64,000 nt of DNA from Trochalopteron elliotii (GCA_024734555.1 JANPWX010000076.1:2806051-2870050), one strand, 5' to 3'; shown: positions 38,588-50,982, counted from the first letter of the stretch. Program-made: numbers and translations. Notes: a model not told the origin generated them from the letters alone.

Positions 38588-39373
38588 TGGTCAGCACTTC
38601 AAATACTACCTGGATCATAATATCACATAGCAACATGTTGATTATGATATACTGCTATCCAACATAAAGATTAATAGGGGTGCCAGAATTACACACTTTC
38701 GTCACTGGAGGCTTAAATTCAAATCCTCATCAGTTCGCAAATTAAATTCATTTCTCAAGCTTGTCTTAGTCCCTGTGTGTCTATATCATTAAAACAATGT
38801 GTCTCCCTGAATAACTGGGTTTGGAGAAAGGAATTTGAAATAATGAAAGTGAAAATGTACTTGTCAAGCTACCTATTCTCCACTGAATAGGGTAAAATAG
38901 AATAAACCAGAGCAAAACTGAAATGTTTCAGGTAATATTTTCCATAGAAAGAGAGATGGGAACTTTGAACGCTGTCGTGTACATCCAGACATTCTCTTGT
39001 TACATCATTGCTTTGGCATTTCATTTAAAAAGTTGTAATCAAAGTTCTGTGTTTTTTTTCATTTTATATATGTGTGGTCCTTTTTAATAATATGATATGA
39101 CAAAGTCAATTCTCATTTTTATCTAAAATTTTGATGTCAATTCTTGTAGTAAATATCAAGCTGTCATGGAAAACAAAATTAAGTTTGATGTGACACGTGT
39201 TTAAAAAGCAGGAGTTTAGTATAGATTAGAAAATAGATATGGGATTGAGCAATAAGAGTTAGAATCTTAGTGGTAAGGATCTACTTATTATGCATAAATT
39301 AAATTAATAGGAGAAAAGAGATTAAGATAGTGATTAAATTGCTGATCATTTGTAATATCTATAAAAAGATAAT
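38588..39373. other. Unique AT-rich sequence
   Basis: No gene or transposon recognised. Confidence 0.6.
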
Positions 39374-39549
39374 CACTGAATCAGAGAATCAGCTAGTTTG
39401 GAAAAAAACCTCTGAGATCAAGTCCAATCCATGGCTGAATACCACCATATCAATTGGACACAGCACTCAAGATGCAGCCTCACCAATGACAAGTGAAGAG
39501 GGAGAATCACTTACCTAATACCCTGGCCACAACATTTCTGATACCATCA
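39374..39549 (-). mobile_element. CR1 LINE 3' end with internal deletion
   Basis: Reverse complement of a CR1 3' end. ACTGAATCAGAGAATCAGC is the eroded terminal repeat, followed by GAGATCAAGTCCAATCCATGG near 39413 and AATACCACCATATCAA near 39439. The copy then jumps to the more upstream blocks CACTCAAGATGCAGCCTCACC near 39464 and CACAACATTTCTGATACCA near 39529. The normal intervening CR1 sequence is missing. The copy is old and 5'-truncated. Confidence 0.8.
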
Positions 39550-41102
39550 GCATATTTAGGAGGGAAATCTGCTAAGTCAAGAAATGCACATCACTGACTG
39601 AAAGCTAAGTACTGTCAGGATACTTAAACTTGATATTAAAAATGCAAGAGAAATATAAATAGATTATATCCTATGGGCAAAAGGTTAATGTCCAAATCCT
39701 GGAGATCCTGCAAGAAGACACTGGGTCTGGGAATATCAAGAATTTGAAAGGGGCTTAATTTTCAGGACTCTTAATAGAGAGAGATGATCCTCCTATTTGT
39801 GTTGCAAGGTTGCTCTTAACTGTTGTCTACTTTCAGTGATCCTGAATATGGAACAACTGTGTCCCTTTTATACAGACAGAAGCAAGCAATAGGAACCCAA
39901 GTAATCTGTGGAAATTTTTATGGGAAATCTGTCTCACATATAAAATATTAACGTTGGTTCTCTGAAACACGATTGAAAAAGTTTTAATTATTAGATCACC
40001 CAGTGTCAGAATTCTGACTTAAGAATTTTAGGAGTGTTTCAAAATATTATCAGTCATAAGGACTCCAGTTGTTTCTTGATAATGTGATAATAACTAACAA
40101 ACTGTCTTCCAGGCTTAAAAAAAATGCTTACCTACTAGACCTCAACTCTTCTTTTTAGCATTGAGTGTCAATGAAGTTCTATCAGTAAAATGCTTGAATT
40201 TATTTTAAAATGTGGGCTAGCTATTTAGACAAACTTATATATAGTGTTCATATTATTCTATAGATTTGTGAGAAATTTAATATTTTCTGTTCAATGCACC
40301 AATTAACTAAAGTGAAAACTAAGGATTTTACATGATTTAGTGATTTGAAGGTGTCAGTTAATCAATTTTATTAGTATTCTTAAATAAACTCTTGAAAGCA
40401 CAAACCTTAGGAAAAAAACTAATTTTTCAATTTCTCTTCCAAAATGTTCTTGCAAATAAGAAATATTTTCTATATACTCAGATACATGTATATACATACA
40501 TGGAGAAACGAGACTTTTTTTTAAATTTGGAAAATACAAATTTTATTTACAAAATTTTCAGACTCCTAAATGGACATAATGTCTAGTTAGATGTTAATGC
40601 CACTGGTCTAAAACATACCCCTAACTGAAACATAAAAGTAACTAATTTTAAAATTATCTATTATATAACTGTTTTAATTTAGGAAAATACAAGATCAAGC
40701 TTTCTCACTGCACTTCTCTTAAGTTATCTAAAAATTAGCTTCCCAGGTAAAGCTAGTCCTGCTGGATCTCTACCATTATTATAAATAAATAATTGAATAT
40801 CCACCACAAGAAGGTGCTTAACTTTTATCTTGGACATTTACATCAGTATGAATTGCTCACTAGAGGTGTCTCGTAGCTAAACAACTTTTCCACAAGCTTA
40901 CTGACTACAAGCAGCTGAGAAAAAGAAAAGCCTGAATATACAAACTGATCATGGAATTATAATGAGCGATCAGTGTGGATCAGTGGACACAAAATAAATT
41001 CCAAGGTACTTCAGCTAAAACTTTCTCCTTAAAAAACCCCAGTGATTCAGCTTTCATTATATCCCAAACTGCTGAACATGATTCTCTTTCTTCGTGCTCA
41101 AG
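39550..41102. other. Unique AT-rich sequence
   Basis: No gene or transposon recognised. Confidence 0.6.
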
Positions 41103-41155
41103 ACTGATAGCATCAAACTACAAAAGCTGCTGACAAAAGCAGTGACAATGATAAA
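41103..41155 (+). other. Weak 53-bp exon candidate
   Basis: An acceptor-like TTCTCTTTCTTCGTGCTCAAG ends at 41102 and a strong donor GTGAGTACGG starts at 41156. One frame reads TDSIKLQKLLTKAVTMI without a stop. The acceptor ends in AAG and the polypyrimidine tract is interrupted by a G, so the signal is modest. The peptide is unrecognised. Confidence 0.13.
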
Positions 41156-43857
41156 GTGAGTACGGAGCAAGTGTTTGAAGAGGAAATGGAAAAACATGGC
41201 TTGTTCAGTCTAGCATAGTATTTCTAATATACTGCCAGGAGTCAGAATTTCAGTGTTAGAAGCAGCCTGCTATAGATATGAAATGTGTGGTCTTCCCATA
41301 AATATTTACATTAACTAAGGAACTACTACTTTGCTAGCAGCTAGGAAGTGAAGTTCTTTGTATCAGAAGCAATCTAGCAAAAAAAAAACAGAGAAGGAAT
41401 GTGATGCCTCTTTAAAACTAAATCAGGATTAGAAGCATCAGCAAAGAAAAAAAAATACTGTTTAAGCCACAAATCAATACTGATACAGTGGTAAAGATTG
41501 TATGTTGGCTGTGGAAAGATTTGAATCACAAATTCAAAAAATGTCTATTCGTTATTAAATATGTCTAAGCAGTGCTCTAATACAAATAGGGTTGGCAACA
41601 AGAAGAAAGAAGGAAAAAATCAATACAAAGGAAAACCTACCTATTTTAAATCTGGGAGGTGTGAACGCTGTAATCACACAGGCTCTAGTTCTGAAGCCCA
41701 GGAGCTCCTTTAGAGAACTACTTTTCCAAATGCATGCTGGAAAAGCTACCTTGCTGTATCAGGGCTTATATTTTCTTGAAAACCCTAAACCAAGTCCTTT
41801 TTTAATTATGCTGTAAATATTTGATTGTGTGGTGCAAATTAATTCTTAATCTTCTTAGTAGCAATCTTCTAGACTTCAACTATACATGAAGACAAAAAAA
41901 TGAGAACAATTGTAGACAAGAAAAGAAAGAAATAGTCTTATTAGTGAAAGCTATGCAACACATCTCCAGATGCTGTGAGGGACATTCTTAGTGTAAAAAC
42001 TCTTTGATAAGACAGTGCAGCAAACACTTGGAACTGTGACCTAAATAATGTAATATATTGTCATTTCTTAATTATCAATTATTGTCATTAATGTCCAGTA
42101 ACTGTTTAGAACTTATTTTATACTCTAACGTTAGCCTTAGAGTCATAGGTAAGAAAGTGATCATTATGCATAGGCATCGTAAAAAAGAAAGAGAGGCGAG
42201 ATAGCTGCAAAATAAGCAATAAAACTATTGAATTTTATCTGCTGTCCATGGATCAGTCACTTTTTATGGTATTTGAATTTTTCCAAATTCAAAGACTTAC
42301 AAAACTACAACACTGTTCATTATGACCATCTCTAATACTGTCTCCATATTACAACTTGTAACTGATTCATCTTATTTGATTAGTTTCTCACTGAGATGTT
42401 AAGAAAAGGCCTTATGCTTGCAAGGTTCCTGGTTCAATTTGCTTTATATATTACAAAACTCTCATCAAACCCCAACCCAAGCCCAGAATCCATCTACATT
42501 ACTGACCATGCTCTAATACCAGTCACTAGAAAGTTAAACCCCGAGAGCTCCTCATCATATCCACCATAGTACCCATTAAGATAGTACTTGTTTACTTGAT
42601 CAGCCTTATTTTGTATAGCTGCTATTTATGTCTGTTAGCTAAACCACCTAGCATTACTTTAAAAGGCTAAGCTTTGTGGAAATATATACACCCTTTAGCA
42701 GGTGATACTTTAGATTTATGGTACTCTCCCCATTAAAATACTATTACCTGAATAATTCAAGTATTGCTAAAATGTATCCTCAAAAATCTATTCAAAGCAA
42801 AATAGTGTGCAAAAGCATTATAATAAATCATTTACATTCTGTAATTCTTGTGTAAACAAAAGCTGCAAGTTTCTTGATAAGTTGCTTACCATAATAATCA
42901 GTAAAAATATAAAATAGTTAATTTAAGTGCATGAAGAGCAGAACAGAAACTCAGCTACTTGCATGTGAGAGTGAACAAGAAGACTTTAGAATTATGTTAT
43001 TCTCAATACATATAACCAATTTTACTATATAAGAAGGACCATAAAGGATACAAATGAGCCTAAAATATCTGTGAAATGAAAAGATATATTATGCTGCTAT
43101 CTAAACAAATAGCTGAAATATTAATTTAAATAAAGAATGAAAAAAAGATAAAGCGTTTTCATCATTCATTTAAAGTGAATTCTGCACAACTGATTTTTAT
43201 TCTATACATAACCTGAACTACAAGTACTTTACACTCCTCACTGTCTTGTCTTTTAAACTCTATCTTAACTATAGTACAAGTCACACATGTTATAAAAGTG
43301 AAACGTGTATTTGAACCCAGCTCTGCTTACACATAGTATTAATCAGAAATTTTTGGAAAAAAAAAAGAAGGGCTGTTAAAAAATTCTAATTGCCTGCCTG
43401 AAACATTAAGTTGGAAATATGTTATATCTAGTCACTTTTAGTCATTGGGAAATAGGACTTCAAGGAGCAGAACAGAATGTAGCCCAGACAGATCAAATGT
43501 TTTTACTTGCTGAAGTGCTTTTGAGAGCTGTAGCCCAGAGCATCCAATCCTGTTAGGGTTTCAATCTGTCAGATACCAGCCTTGATGATGATCTCCTCTG
43601 GGGGAAAAGAGTAAGATAACATTTCTAAAATAATTTTTTCCACAATTTCCAGGGTTTTTAAAGTGGGGGGTTTGGGTGGGGTTTTTTATACTGCAATTTA
43701 AATTCAATGTTCGTGAGATGATTCAAAATAAAGTCCATGAAAAAAAATTTCTCCAGATTAACACTTTGCAGGTCTTCTCAATACTGTATGTCATGAAACA
43801 TGACTCATTAGCATTTTATGCACATGTTATAAAACAGGTTTTAAAAAAAAATAATTA
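41156..43857. other. Unique AT-rich sequence
   Basis: No gene or transposon recognised. A G/T-rich stretch (GTGGGGGGTTTGGGTGGGG) lies near 43664. Confidence 0.6.
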
Positions 43858-43862
43858 TGACC
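43858..43862. repeat. Left target-site duplication of the solo LTR
   Basis: TGACC directly precedes the LTR and is repeated directly after it at 44545-44549. Confidence 0.85.
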
Positions 43863-44544
43863 TGCCCTGGTTTAGGACAAATTTGGGAGGAAATCTCCGA
43901 ATGGGGTTCCTCTGAAAAGCAAATCCAAACAGCCCCTCCCCCCAGCCGGTCCGGGGAAATAACTCCCCCAGAGAAGAGTGGAAAAAGCCTTATTTATTTA
44001 ACAAACAAAATGCCCACAAGCATAAAGAATGAATAATAATAATAACAATACTAATAATATGGAACAATAAAACCTCTCACTGCTCCGGAGAGAGATGGCA
44101 AAACTGAGAGTCTGTGCCAGGAGTCTGTTTATCAGTCCCTTCAGTGCTGGAAGATGCCGAGTCCCGGCCCGGTGGGCCACGGGTGCAAGATCCCGGTGCT
44201 CCTCTGGGTTTTTCAGTCCAGAGCAGATTTAAACAGTCCCAAAGAAAAATAAAATAATAAAAAAAACAGTCCAGGAAAGCTTCTTTGCCTCAGCTAGCTA
44301 GACTAACAAAGGGAAAAAAAAAACCCTCTCTCTGGCTGCCCTCCGTGCATCTGACGAAGGAGAGGGAAAAAAAAAAACAAAACACACAGTCCCAAGGACG
44401 AGAGCAGATTCAGAGGAGTGAGTTTGTTTCTCAAAACAAACTGCGCGCTTCTTCTTTCCCTGCTCACTCTCAGAGCCAGTCTTAAAGGTACAGAACACAG
44501 AACAGACGATTTGGGGATACAGGTATCATAGTCACCCTAGGACA
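43863..44544 (-). mobile_element. Well-preserved solo LTR, family D
   Basis: A 682-bp minus-strand LTR of a bird endogenous retrovirus. On the minus strand it begins TGTCCTAGGGTGACTATG (from 44544) and ends AACCAGGGCA (at 43863), giving the TG...CA ends. It is flanked by a perfect 5-bp duplication, TGACC. It keeps about fifteen CpGs, including TGCGCGC near 44443 and CCCGGCCCGG near 44163. The surrounding DNA has almost none. This points to a fairly young insertion. A polyadenylation signal AATAAA lies on the minus strand near 43991-44000. AAT/AAC triplet repeats (44034-44060) and A-runs lie inside. No internal retroviral genes remain, so recombination between the two LTRs has removed them. 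Open frames inside it are not genes. Confidence 0.92.
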
Positions 44545-44549
44545 TGACC
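44545..44549. repeat. Right target-site duplication of the solo LTR
   Basis: TGACC, identical to 43858-43862. Confidence 0.85.
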
Positions 44550-45882
44550 TTAATGGGTTAGTCTGTGCCAGCAGAATAGTTACTGACTGTTGGTATACTG
44601 AGAGTCAGAGATACATTTGAGGAAGTGAAATTCAAACTTTTCTGATGATATACAAGAATTACTTAAAAGATAACACTTTTTTGGCAAAGAAGACAGTAAC
44701 TAATAGGTTTTGAAAACGAAAAAGAACACACTAAGCCTGTAAGAAAACAAGAATAATGGGTATTAGTCAGACCCCAAGATATGTATTCTAGATAGTAGAA
44801 ATTATTAGCTCTTGATAATCTTTCTTTCTCTGAATTCTACAAAACAATCTTTTACAACTAAATTCTGCACTGGCATAGGTGAAAAGGCAGCAAAACAGGC
44901 CTAAAGCTATCAAATATTTTCATCATTTGCATTTAAAGATTGGCAGAGATTCTTCATTGTTTTGCACTATGCTGCAGGTGCATTTTACTGCTAGAGAGAA
45001 ACTACTTAGGTCAAAGCTGAAGTCAGAAGAGCTTACATTTCTGTTTAGTAACATCTGACGTGGTCAATGCCATAGAAATACAAAGTGCTGCCTAAGTCTT
45101 TGCTATGTGCCTGCCATATCTAAGTCTGTGTGAATTACCAGACTATAGCTGGTCCCAAAATTCCTGAAGAAAAAATGTCTTTTCCTGCTATCCTCATGAT
45201 ATATTGAAAGAAAAAAGAATTAACGATCTTTTAGTATCTTAAAGAATTTGCTTTGTAATAATCTCACTAGCCTGCTGAAGAATGAAGAGTGGGGCCTATG
45301 CTATGCAGGTTTTCAAGGCTCACATGGATTCCTGGAGAACAGATGCACCTAGATGGGTCCTGTTGGTATTCATGAGTTCTGATTTATGCTGGAATCTGAG
45401 AGGCCAGGGATTGGAGGAAATCCTCCTACGGAGGATCACTGCTGCCAATGTGATATAGGATAGGATTTCTCATGCAAGAATCTTCAGATTCAGTGCATCA
45501 GCTCACCTTCTCCTCTTTGCTCTAGAATACATATAGGGCTTGAATGTCTGTTGCTCAGTAAACATTCTGCACCAAAATATCACATTACTGTGGGTAATTG
45601 TAAAAACACATTTATCTAACTAGTTAGTTGATGTTGGGGTTGTTTGGGTTTTTATTTAGATTGGTTTGCTTGTTGGTTCTTGGTTTGTGGGGGTTTTTTT
45701 TCTTCTTTTTCCTAATAATTTTTCATTTCTGTAAGGCTTTGATATGATATTTTCCTAGGGCTTTGTCTAGTCAAGACTTTAATGTTCTATTACTTGGTAA
45801 GTTCAATTTGCACATTAGGTCAAATATTCAGTCATTTGCAGAGATATTTTTCTTCCTTCTTCATTAAGCATTTGACAATTCC
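44550..45882. other. Unique sequence
   Basis: No gene or transposon recognised. A T/G-rich stretch (45635-45712) is the mirror composition of the A/C tracts elsewhere. Confidence 0.6.
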
Positions 45883-45972
45883 ATGGAATCATAGAATAAT
45901 TTAGGTTGAAGGACAATCTCAGAAAGTCATTTAGTACAACAACCACTGGCCAGGGCAAGGCCAAAATTATAA
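45883..45972 (-). mobile_element. Short CR1 LINE 3' end
   Basis: ATGGAATCATAGAATAATTT is the terminal repeat in reverse complement. It is followed by AGGTTGAAGGACAATCTCAG and CACTGGCCAGGGCAAGG. Very short, 5'-truncated and diverged. Confidence 0.75.
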
Positions 45973-46373
45973 AGCAGAAGTATATGATTGAATTTCAGAA
46001 AAACCTTTTGTAACAGGGTAATGGGTAGGAACCGTGGCAGGAAAAGATGCAAGAACACCTTTCAAGTATCTGGGAAGGAGGCTACTGTGAAATAGACAAG
46101 CCTAAGTTTAAAATATACATATGGGTGTCAATCTAGTTGTTTGAAGACTAGACTAAAAGGATCTCTGTGTCATAAAACCAATAATATTTGCATAATACAA
46201 ATAAAGGTAGTAATAAAAAACCAGGTTAAGAGCTCAAGATAAAGTAAAAATAAAGTGATATAGTTGTAAAGTGATGATGCAAAAAGCATGTAGCAAATTC
46301 ATAATGAAAATTATCTGGAATTCTTATGATTTATATATAGCTGGAATAATTTGCTAATATTGCTAATAGAAAT
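45973..46373. other. Unique AT-rich sequence
   Basis: No gene or transposon recognised. Confidence 0.55.
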
Positions 46374-46414
46374 AATAATAATTATTACAATTTTTATTGC
46401 TAATAATTATTATT
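46374..46414. repeat. AT-only inverted repeat (hairpin or cruciform candidate)
   Basis: AATAATAATTATTA (46374-46387) and its exact reverse complement TAATAATTATTATT (46401-46414) flank a 13-base loop. TTGCTAAT motifs recur on both sides. Confidence 0.85.
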
Positions 46415-48770
46415 GCTAAAATAAATAAATACATGAATTTACAATATTATGATATGCAGATGGTTCCAGCTGTAGTCACATAACATTAGTAAATAAGTTT
46501 TTGATGAGAGAAATGTTGTGGTCTGTCTGAAACACCTATGCCCCTTATTTTCCTACCCATCATTTATATTCTATTTTGTCCTTGAAAAAACTCCAACAAA
46601 ATAGAATTTTACAGAAAAAGATTAGAGAATTTATTATTATCCTTTTATAATTTCCAATTATTTTTTAACAGCTATATATGTGAATAACAACTTTGAAATA
46701 CACTGTAAGGGCAACAAATGTAAAGATTTCCTGGTCTAAGATATTTGTGACGTCAAAGTAAGGCTGCTAATATTTCTTATGTTATGCATAGCAAGAGATT
46801 CTGCAAATAACCAGAGAAAATGAAAGTACTAAAGAAAGTCTAACATTCATGCTAATTTTTGTTGGGTTTAAGCATTTGTTTTTCTCATTGTTAATTATTT
46901 CACAGAATAAATAAAATAATCCATGAAAACGTAAGAAAATAATTTTCAGCTGAACAGAAAATCTGAAATATTTGAAGATATTGAACAAATTATAGATGTT
47001 GAATTAACTTAAGGAAGGATGCCAAATGCTTTCCTCCTTTGAAAGTCTAAGCAAAAGCTTTCTTAGAATATCTTATTTAACACAGTGCAATTTATGAGTA
47101 AATGAGCAAAAAATTTTTTTCTCGATGTGTACTCTCCCTTAAACTGCATTTGCAGGTCCCTCTGTTTCGTTCTCCCCTCAAGAATAAAGAAAATGTTTAA
47201 ATGAATAATTTCTGTTATCTGACAGAAATACTTTAAGCCACCATTTTTTGGATGATAGCAACATTTATAAAGATCATTAGAAAGTGTGTTTATTTTAGTT
47301 TTGTAATGCAGAAGAATAAACTGTAAGGCCCTTTATCTTTGGAAGCAACACCAATAAGGCTGGAATATTACTGTAATTTCAAAATAATCTATTTTGCAAA
47401 GGAAACCATCAGTATTTTGAATGTTTGGATAATAAATAATTGCACTATGTACGGGTTTGTAATTCTGGCACAATAAATTCCTCACCAGAAACAAGTCTCC
47501 AGGGAAAAATGTGTACAGAATAAAGTGGTGTTATCTCTTGACAAGGACTTAAAAAAGATATTTCTAGCTCCTGTCATAGCTTTGGTAGATCATATACCCT
47601 TACTTTGGTGGTTTTATTATTTTTACAGTTTACATATCCAGGTATGCAGTATAATCCACAACATTACATCTGTTGGTTAACAAATGGAAATTTCTGAAGA
47701 AAAGCAGCCCAACTTATTCCTCAGAAAAGGAACCAAAATTATAAAATATATTATATTCAACATTTTAATCTTCTTTCTTATTCTGAAGAAGAGACATTTT
47801 TCTGGGTCATCTAAAAATACTTGACAAGCTGCTCTTTTATTAGTGCTGCAAGTCATGTTAATTAAAATAGTTTCATATTTTTGTGTCTTTTTTGTTGGTG
47901 ACAGTGGTCTCTTCCTATATTTCTGGCAACCCGTGGCAACCAGAGTTCTGCTGTTTATGAAAGAAGGGTGTACTGAACCACCTAACATGAACTCTGCACA
48001 GATATTTGCAGTCTTTTATACTCCAGAATGTGGCTTCTTGACACACTGTAAGCTACATAAACTGCTCAAAATATTTTGTTTTCCTAATCGTGCTTAAAAA
48101 GATTCAGTTTAATTCTTTTCTTGCCTGTTAAAAATATCAAAGAATAGTAATAATGTATGACAGTGACTGCTCACTTACTTATTTTCAATCAAAACAAAAC
48201 CATGATTTAGAATATTTTAAAACACTATGGAAATAACAAATAATTTTCCAGTTTACATATTTTCCATGTAGTTAGAAAACGGACATTTTCATTTTGAATA
48301 AATGACAAATATTGAGGCAATCTTCCTACTTCTCAGTAAACTGCTTTAAATTTATGGTACATTTCTCACATGAGAATGTAAGATGATTGAAGGTAGCTCA
48401 TTTTATTTACACATCATATAAAATATCAAGGTGTTTACCTTTTGTTTGAAAATATCATGGTCTATGGCACGGATATTGAACAATTGAACCTCCTAAAATG
48501 TAATCTGTGCTCTTAATGTTACGAAATTTTACTTATGCTCCAACACCAATTTCCTCCTGAGAACACACTGAATAGCATAAACTGGTAGATAAAAGAGTAA
48601 CACTTGACATTATAGCCATAAAAATATAATATTAATTCATGCTGGCATGCAAAACAGCTTTTAAAAGAAAAAAGAATAGAACGTCTCTGTTGTTACCATT
48701 TCTTAATCAAAAACAAGGTGCTTCCTGAAAATTATTTTTCCACTGGCAGAGCTCAGAAGAGGACAATACA
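46415..48770. other. Unique AT-rich sequence
   Basis: No gene or transposon recognised. A 103-codon minus-strand and an 84-codon plus-strand open frame overlap near 47680-48100 without motifs. Confidence 0.55.
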
Positions 48771-49406
48771 TGTAAAACAGCTGTTCCTCAAGAAGTGCAG
48801 TGTGAAAGACTGGAGGAGATTGCTGGCTTGAAGCATTTCAGCTGCATGTGTGGGGACAATGGGCAGGTTGGGCCTTGCCCTGGTGAGGAAATGCCCTGCC
48901 CTACACACCCCACCCCCTGTAAAGTTTGTATGCCAGCATCCAGTGGTCACCAGTCACTGGGAGGCAATGCTCCACATCCTAACTCTGGAGACTCTAGCCC
49001 AGGCTTTGAGTGGCCAACTAACTGGAAGTCCCACCTGGGAAGGACCCAGGAAAGCCAAAGGGTGCTTAAGCAGGAGGACAAGGCACACACAGGTCTAGAC
49101 CCTACCTCTTCTTCCATTTTAGGTCAGCTGAACACCACTGGAATCAGGAGTGGTAGCTGTTGTTCTTTTTGGTTGCTCTATAGGTTTTCCTTTTTATATC
49201 TTTTCTCTCTTTCTCTCTTTTCTTCTTCTAATTCCCTCTTCTCAGAGTTTTGAGTAACTTAAAATCAGATGAGCTTGGGGTATGTTAAGTTAAATGGACT
49301 AATCTAATAATTTGTGAAAAGCTTTATGTTGATTGAATGTTCTAGACTTTTGCCAAAGCTCTTTGATTTTCTGAAGTTTTCTAGTAAAGCTTTTGTTGTT
49401 TTGACA
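48771..49406 (+). mobile_element. LTR, family E
   Basis: A GC-rich first half (for example GGACAATGGGCAGGTTGGGC near 48854) is followed by a pyrimidine-rich stretch (49185-49245) and then AACTTAAAATCAGATGAGC near 49256. A degenerate polyadenylation region TAGTAAAGCTTTTG follows near 49382. The order matches an LTR that I recall as frequent in songbird genomes. Ends are set at TGTAAAACAG (48771) and TTTTGACA (49406), giving TG...CA, but no target-site duplication is visible. The left edge may be off by tens of bases. The 152-codon and 82-codon open frames inside are not supported as genes. Confidence 0.6.
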
Positions 49407-49439
49407 TTATACGTTTAAGAATATCTTGTCAGTATTTCT

Positions 49440-50206
49440 CCCTTGCATCTAACTCAGGGCACATCAAAAAAGCACACAGGGCCTCTTTAGAGACCCATCA
49501 AGTGAGTTTTGTGGTCTTCCTTCTAATGTTCCTTTACCCTGGTCTCCAGGGTTAGAGATTTCTGGCAGCTGGTCTTGTCAGTGAAGACTGATGCAACCAA
49601 GGCATTTAGTAGTTCTTCCTTCTCTGCATCTTCTTTTCCAGGATCCTCCTTCTATTTAGTAATGGGTTTCCTTCCAGATGTTCCTTAGTTTTCCTTTGAT
49701 TATTGATGCATTTGAAGAAACCTTTCTTGTTGTCCTTGACATCCTTGGCCAATTATAATTTCAGATGGACCTTAGCCTTCTTCTTCTCATTTACTTATTC
49801 TGACCTCTCTATATTTATTCCAAGTGGCCTAACCCTGCTTCCACCTCCTGCATATTTCCTGCTTAGGCTTCAGTAATGACAGGAGTTCTTTATTCATCTA
49901 CTCTTGTCCCCTTTGCCCAATTTCTCTGCTTACTGGGATGTATCATTCTTGAGCCCGGTGAAAGTGATTCTTGAGTATCAACTAATTCTCTTGGACCCCT
50001 TTCTCCTGCAAGATCTGTTCCAATGGGATTTTTCCAAGAAGATCCCTGAAGGGGACAAAGTTAGCTCTTCTGAAGCCCATGGTTGTAATGTCTCTTGCTG
50101 CCCTACCTCCTCCTCACTCAACACTGAATTCCACAATCTCACTGTTACTGCAGCAGAACCTGCCCCCAGCATTCACACCTCCAATGCAGCCTTCTCTGTT
50201 TGTTTG
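49440..50206 (-). mobile_element. CR1 LINE internal (ORF2) fragment, part 1
   Basis: Reverse complement of the CR1 ORF2 segment between endonuclease and reverse transcriptase. On the minus strand near 49620-49585 it reads EELLNAL, a degraded form of the CR1 signature AELLNAFFASVF, followed by SVFTDKTS-like coding sequence. To the right it continues through diverged endonuclease-domain sequence. It carries many stops. The element is interrupted by an LTR and resumes at about 50519. Confidence 0.75.
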
Positions 50207-50518
50207 TATGAGCTTCTGGACCCAATATTTTCTGAGCCTGAGAATTGCTAGCTCTTCCCAAGGGAAACTTTTCAACACTTTTCTTTTTTCCCAAAACAAC
50301 CCTGTATAAACAATATTCCTTTCCTGTAACAACAGGTGGTGTTTTCTATTCTGTTACTCAGTCAATGGGAGAGGTGTCAGTCCTATGGACCAATAACGTG
50401 CCTTGTTAGCGCAGCATGTTATAAAAGGGCTGGATGAATTGTAAATAAAACCTTCTGATTTCTACTGCCTTCTGACTGGAGTCAAGCACCTTTATTTTGT
50501 GTCCTATTGTGATATGAG
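50207..50518 (+). mobile_element. Compact LTR inserted into the CR1 copy, family F
   Basis: About 300 bp with the layout of a small LTR: CCAAT (50390), TATAAAA (50420-50426) and AATAAA (50444-50449), then a short R/U5 with TTTATTTTGTGTCCTATTG near 50490. CR1 sequence lies on both sides. The hexamer TATGAG occurs at 50207-50212 and again at 50513-50518, and may be the target-site duplication. If so, the LTR lacks a canonical TG start. If the TG at 50205 is the true end, no duplication remains. It post-dates the CR1 insertion. Confidence 0.6.
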
Positions 50519-50740
50519 GTCAAGTAGCAAGCCAACCCTTGCGATATCCTCTACTAACTTTGTCAGAAAGTTGTCATCAGTGCTCTCCAGGAACCTCCTG
50601 GACTGTTTGTGCTTCCCTGTGCAGCTTCTCCAGAGGATCTCAGGGTAGTTAGGGTAGTTAAAATCCCCCACATGAACCAGTGCCTGTGACTGTGAGGCTG
50701 CTTCAGTCTGCTATATCCTCTTCCTTCTCTTGAATCCTAC
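50519..50740 (-). mobile_element. CR1 LINE internal (ORF2 endonuclease) fragment, part 2
   Basis: Continues the CR1 copy to the left of the LTR. On the minus strand it encodes GDFNYP (50668-50651), a form of the GDFN active-site motif of the CR1 apurinic endonuclease. The adjoining GGTCAAGTAGCAAGCCAACC (50518-50537) and CTCTCCAGGAACCTCCTGG (50583-50601) are characteristic CR1 sequence in reverse complement. Diverged and non-functional. Confidence 0.8.
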
Positions 50741-50982
50741 AGAATTCTTAACCTAGCAGTCTTATGACACTGACTTGTGTGTGCATTCTGAGATGTGTAT
50801 CAGAAGAACAGAAAGGTTTATCATATTGCTGTCAAGGCCACATAAAGCTCTTAGATTCTAAAACCATCATCTTCATGGTTAATTAGAAAAAACAAAAACA
50901 AAACAAAGTCTCTGATTTGAGAGAACTTGCCCTTCTCCTTTCTGTGTTCTGCTACTAAAAGGAAACTAAATCTTGCTTGGTG
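50741..50982. other. Unassigned sequence
   Basis: May hold the decayed edge of the CR1 copy. Nothing else recognised. Confidence 0.4.

Noticed and set aside
42460..42590. C-rich stretch resembling mitochondrial DNA
   Set aside because: No continuous match to a mitochondrial gene order or tRNA could be seen.
48795..49253. 152-codon open frame, the second longest in the window
   Set aside because: It lies wholly inside an LTR, has no recognisable domain, and ends in the pyrimidine tract of that LTR.
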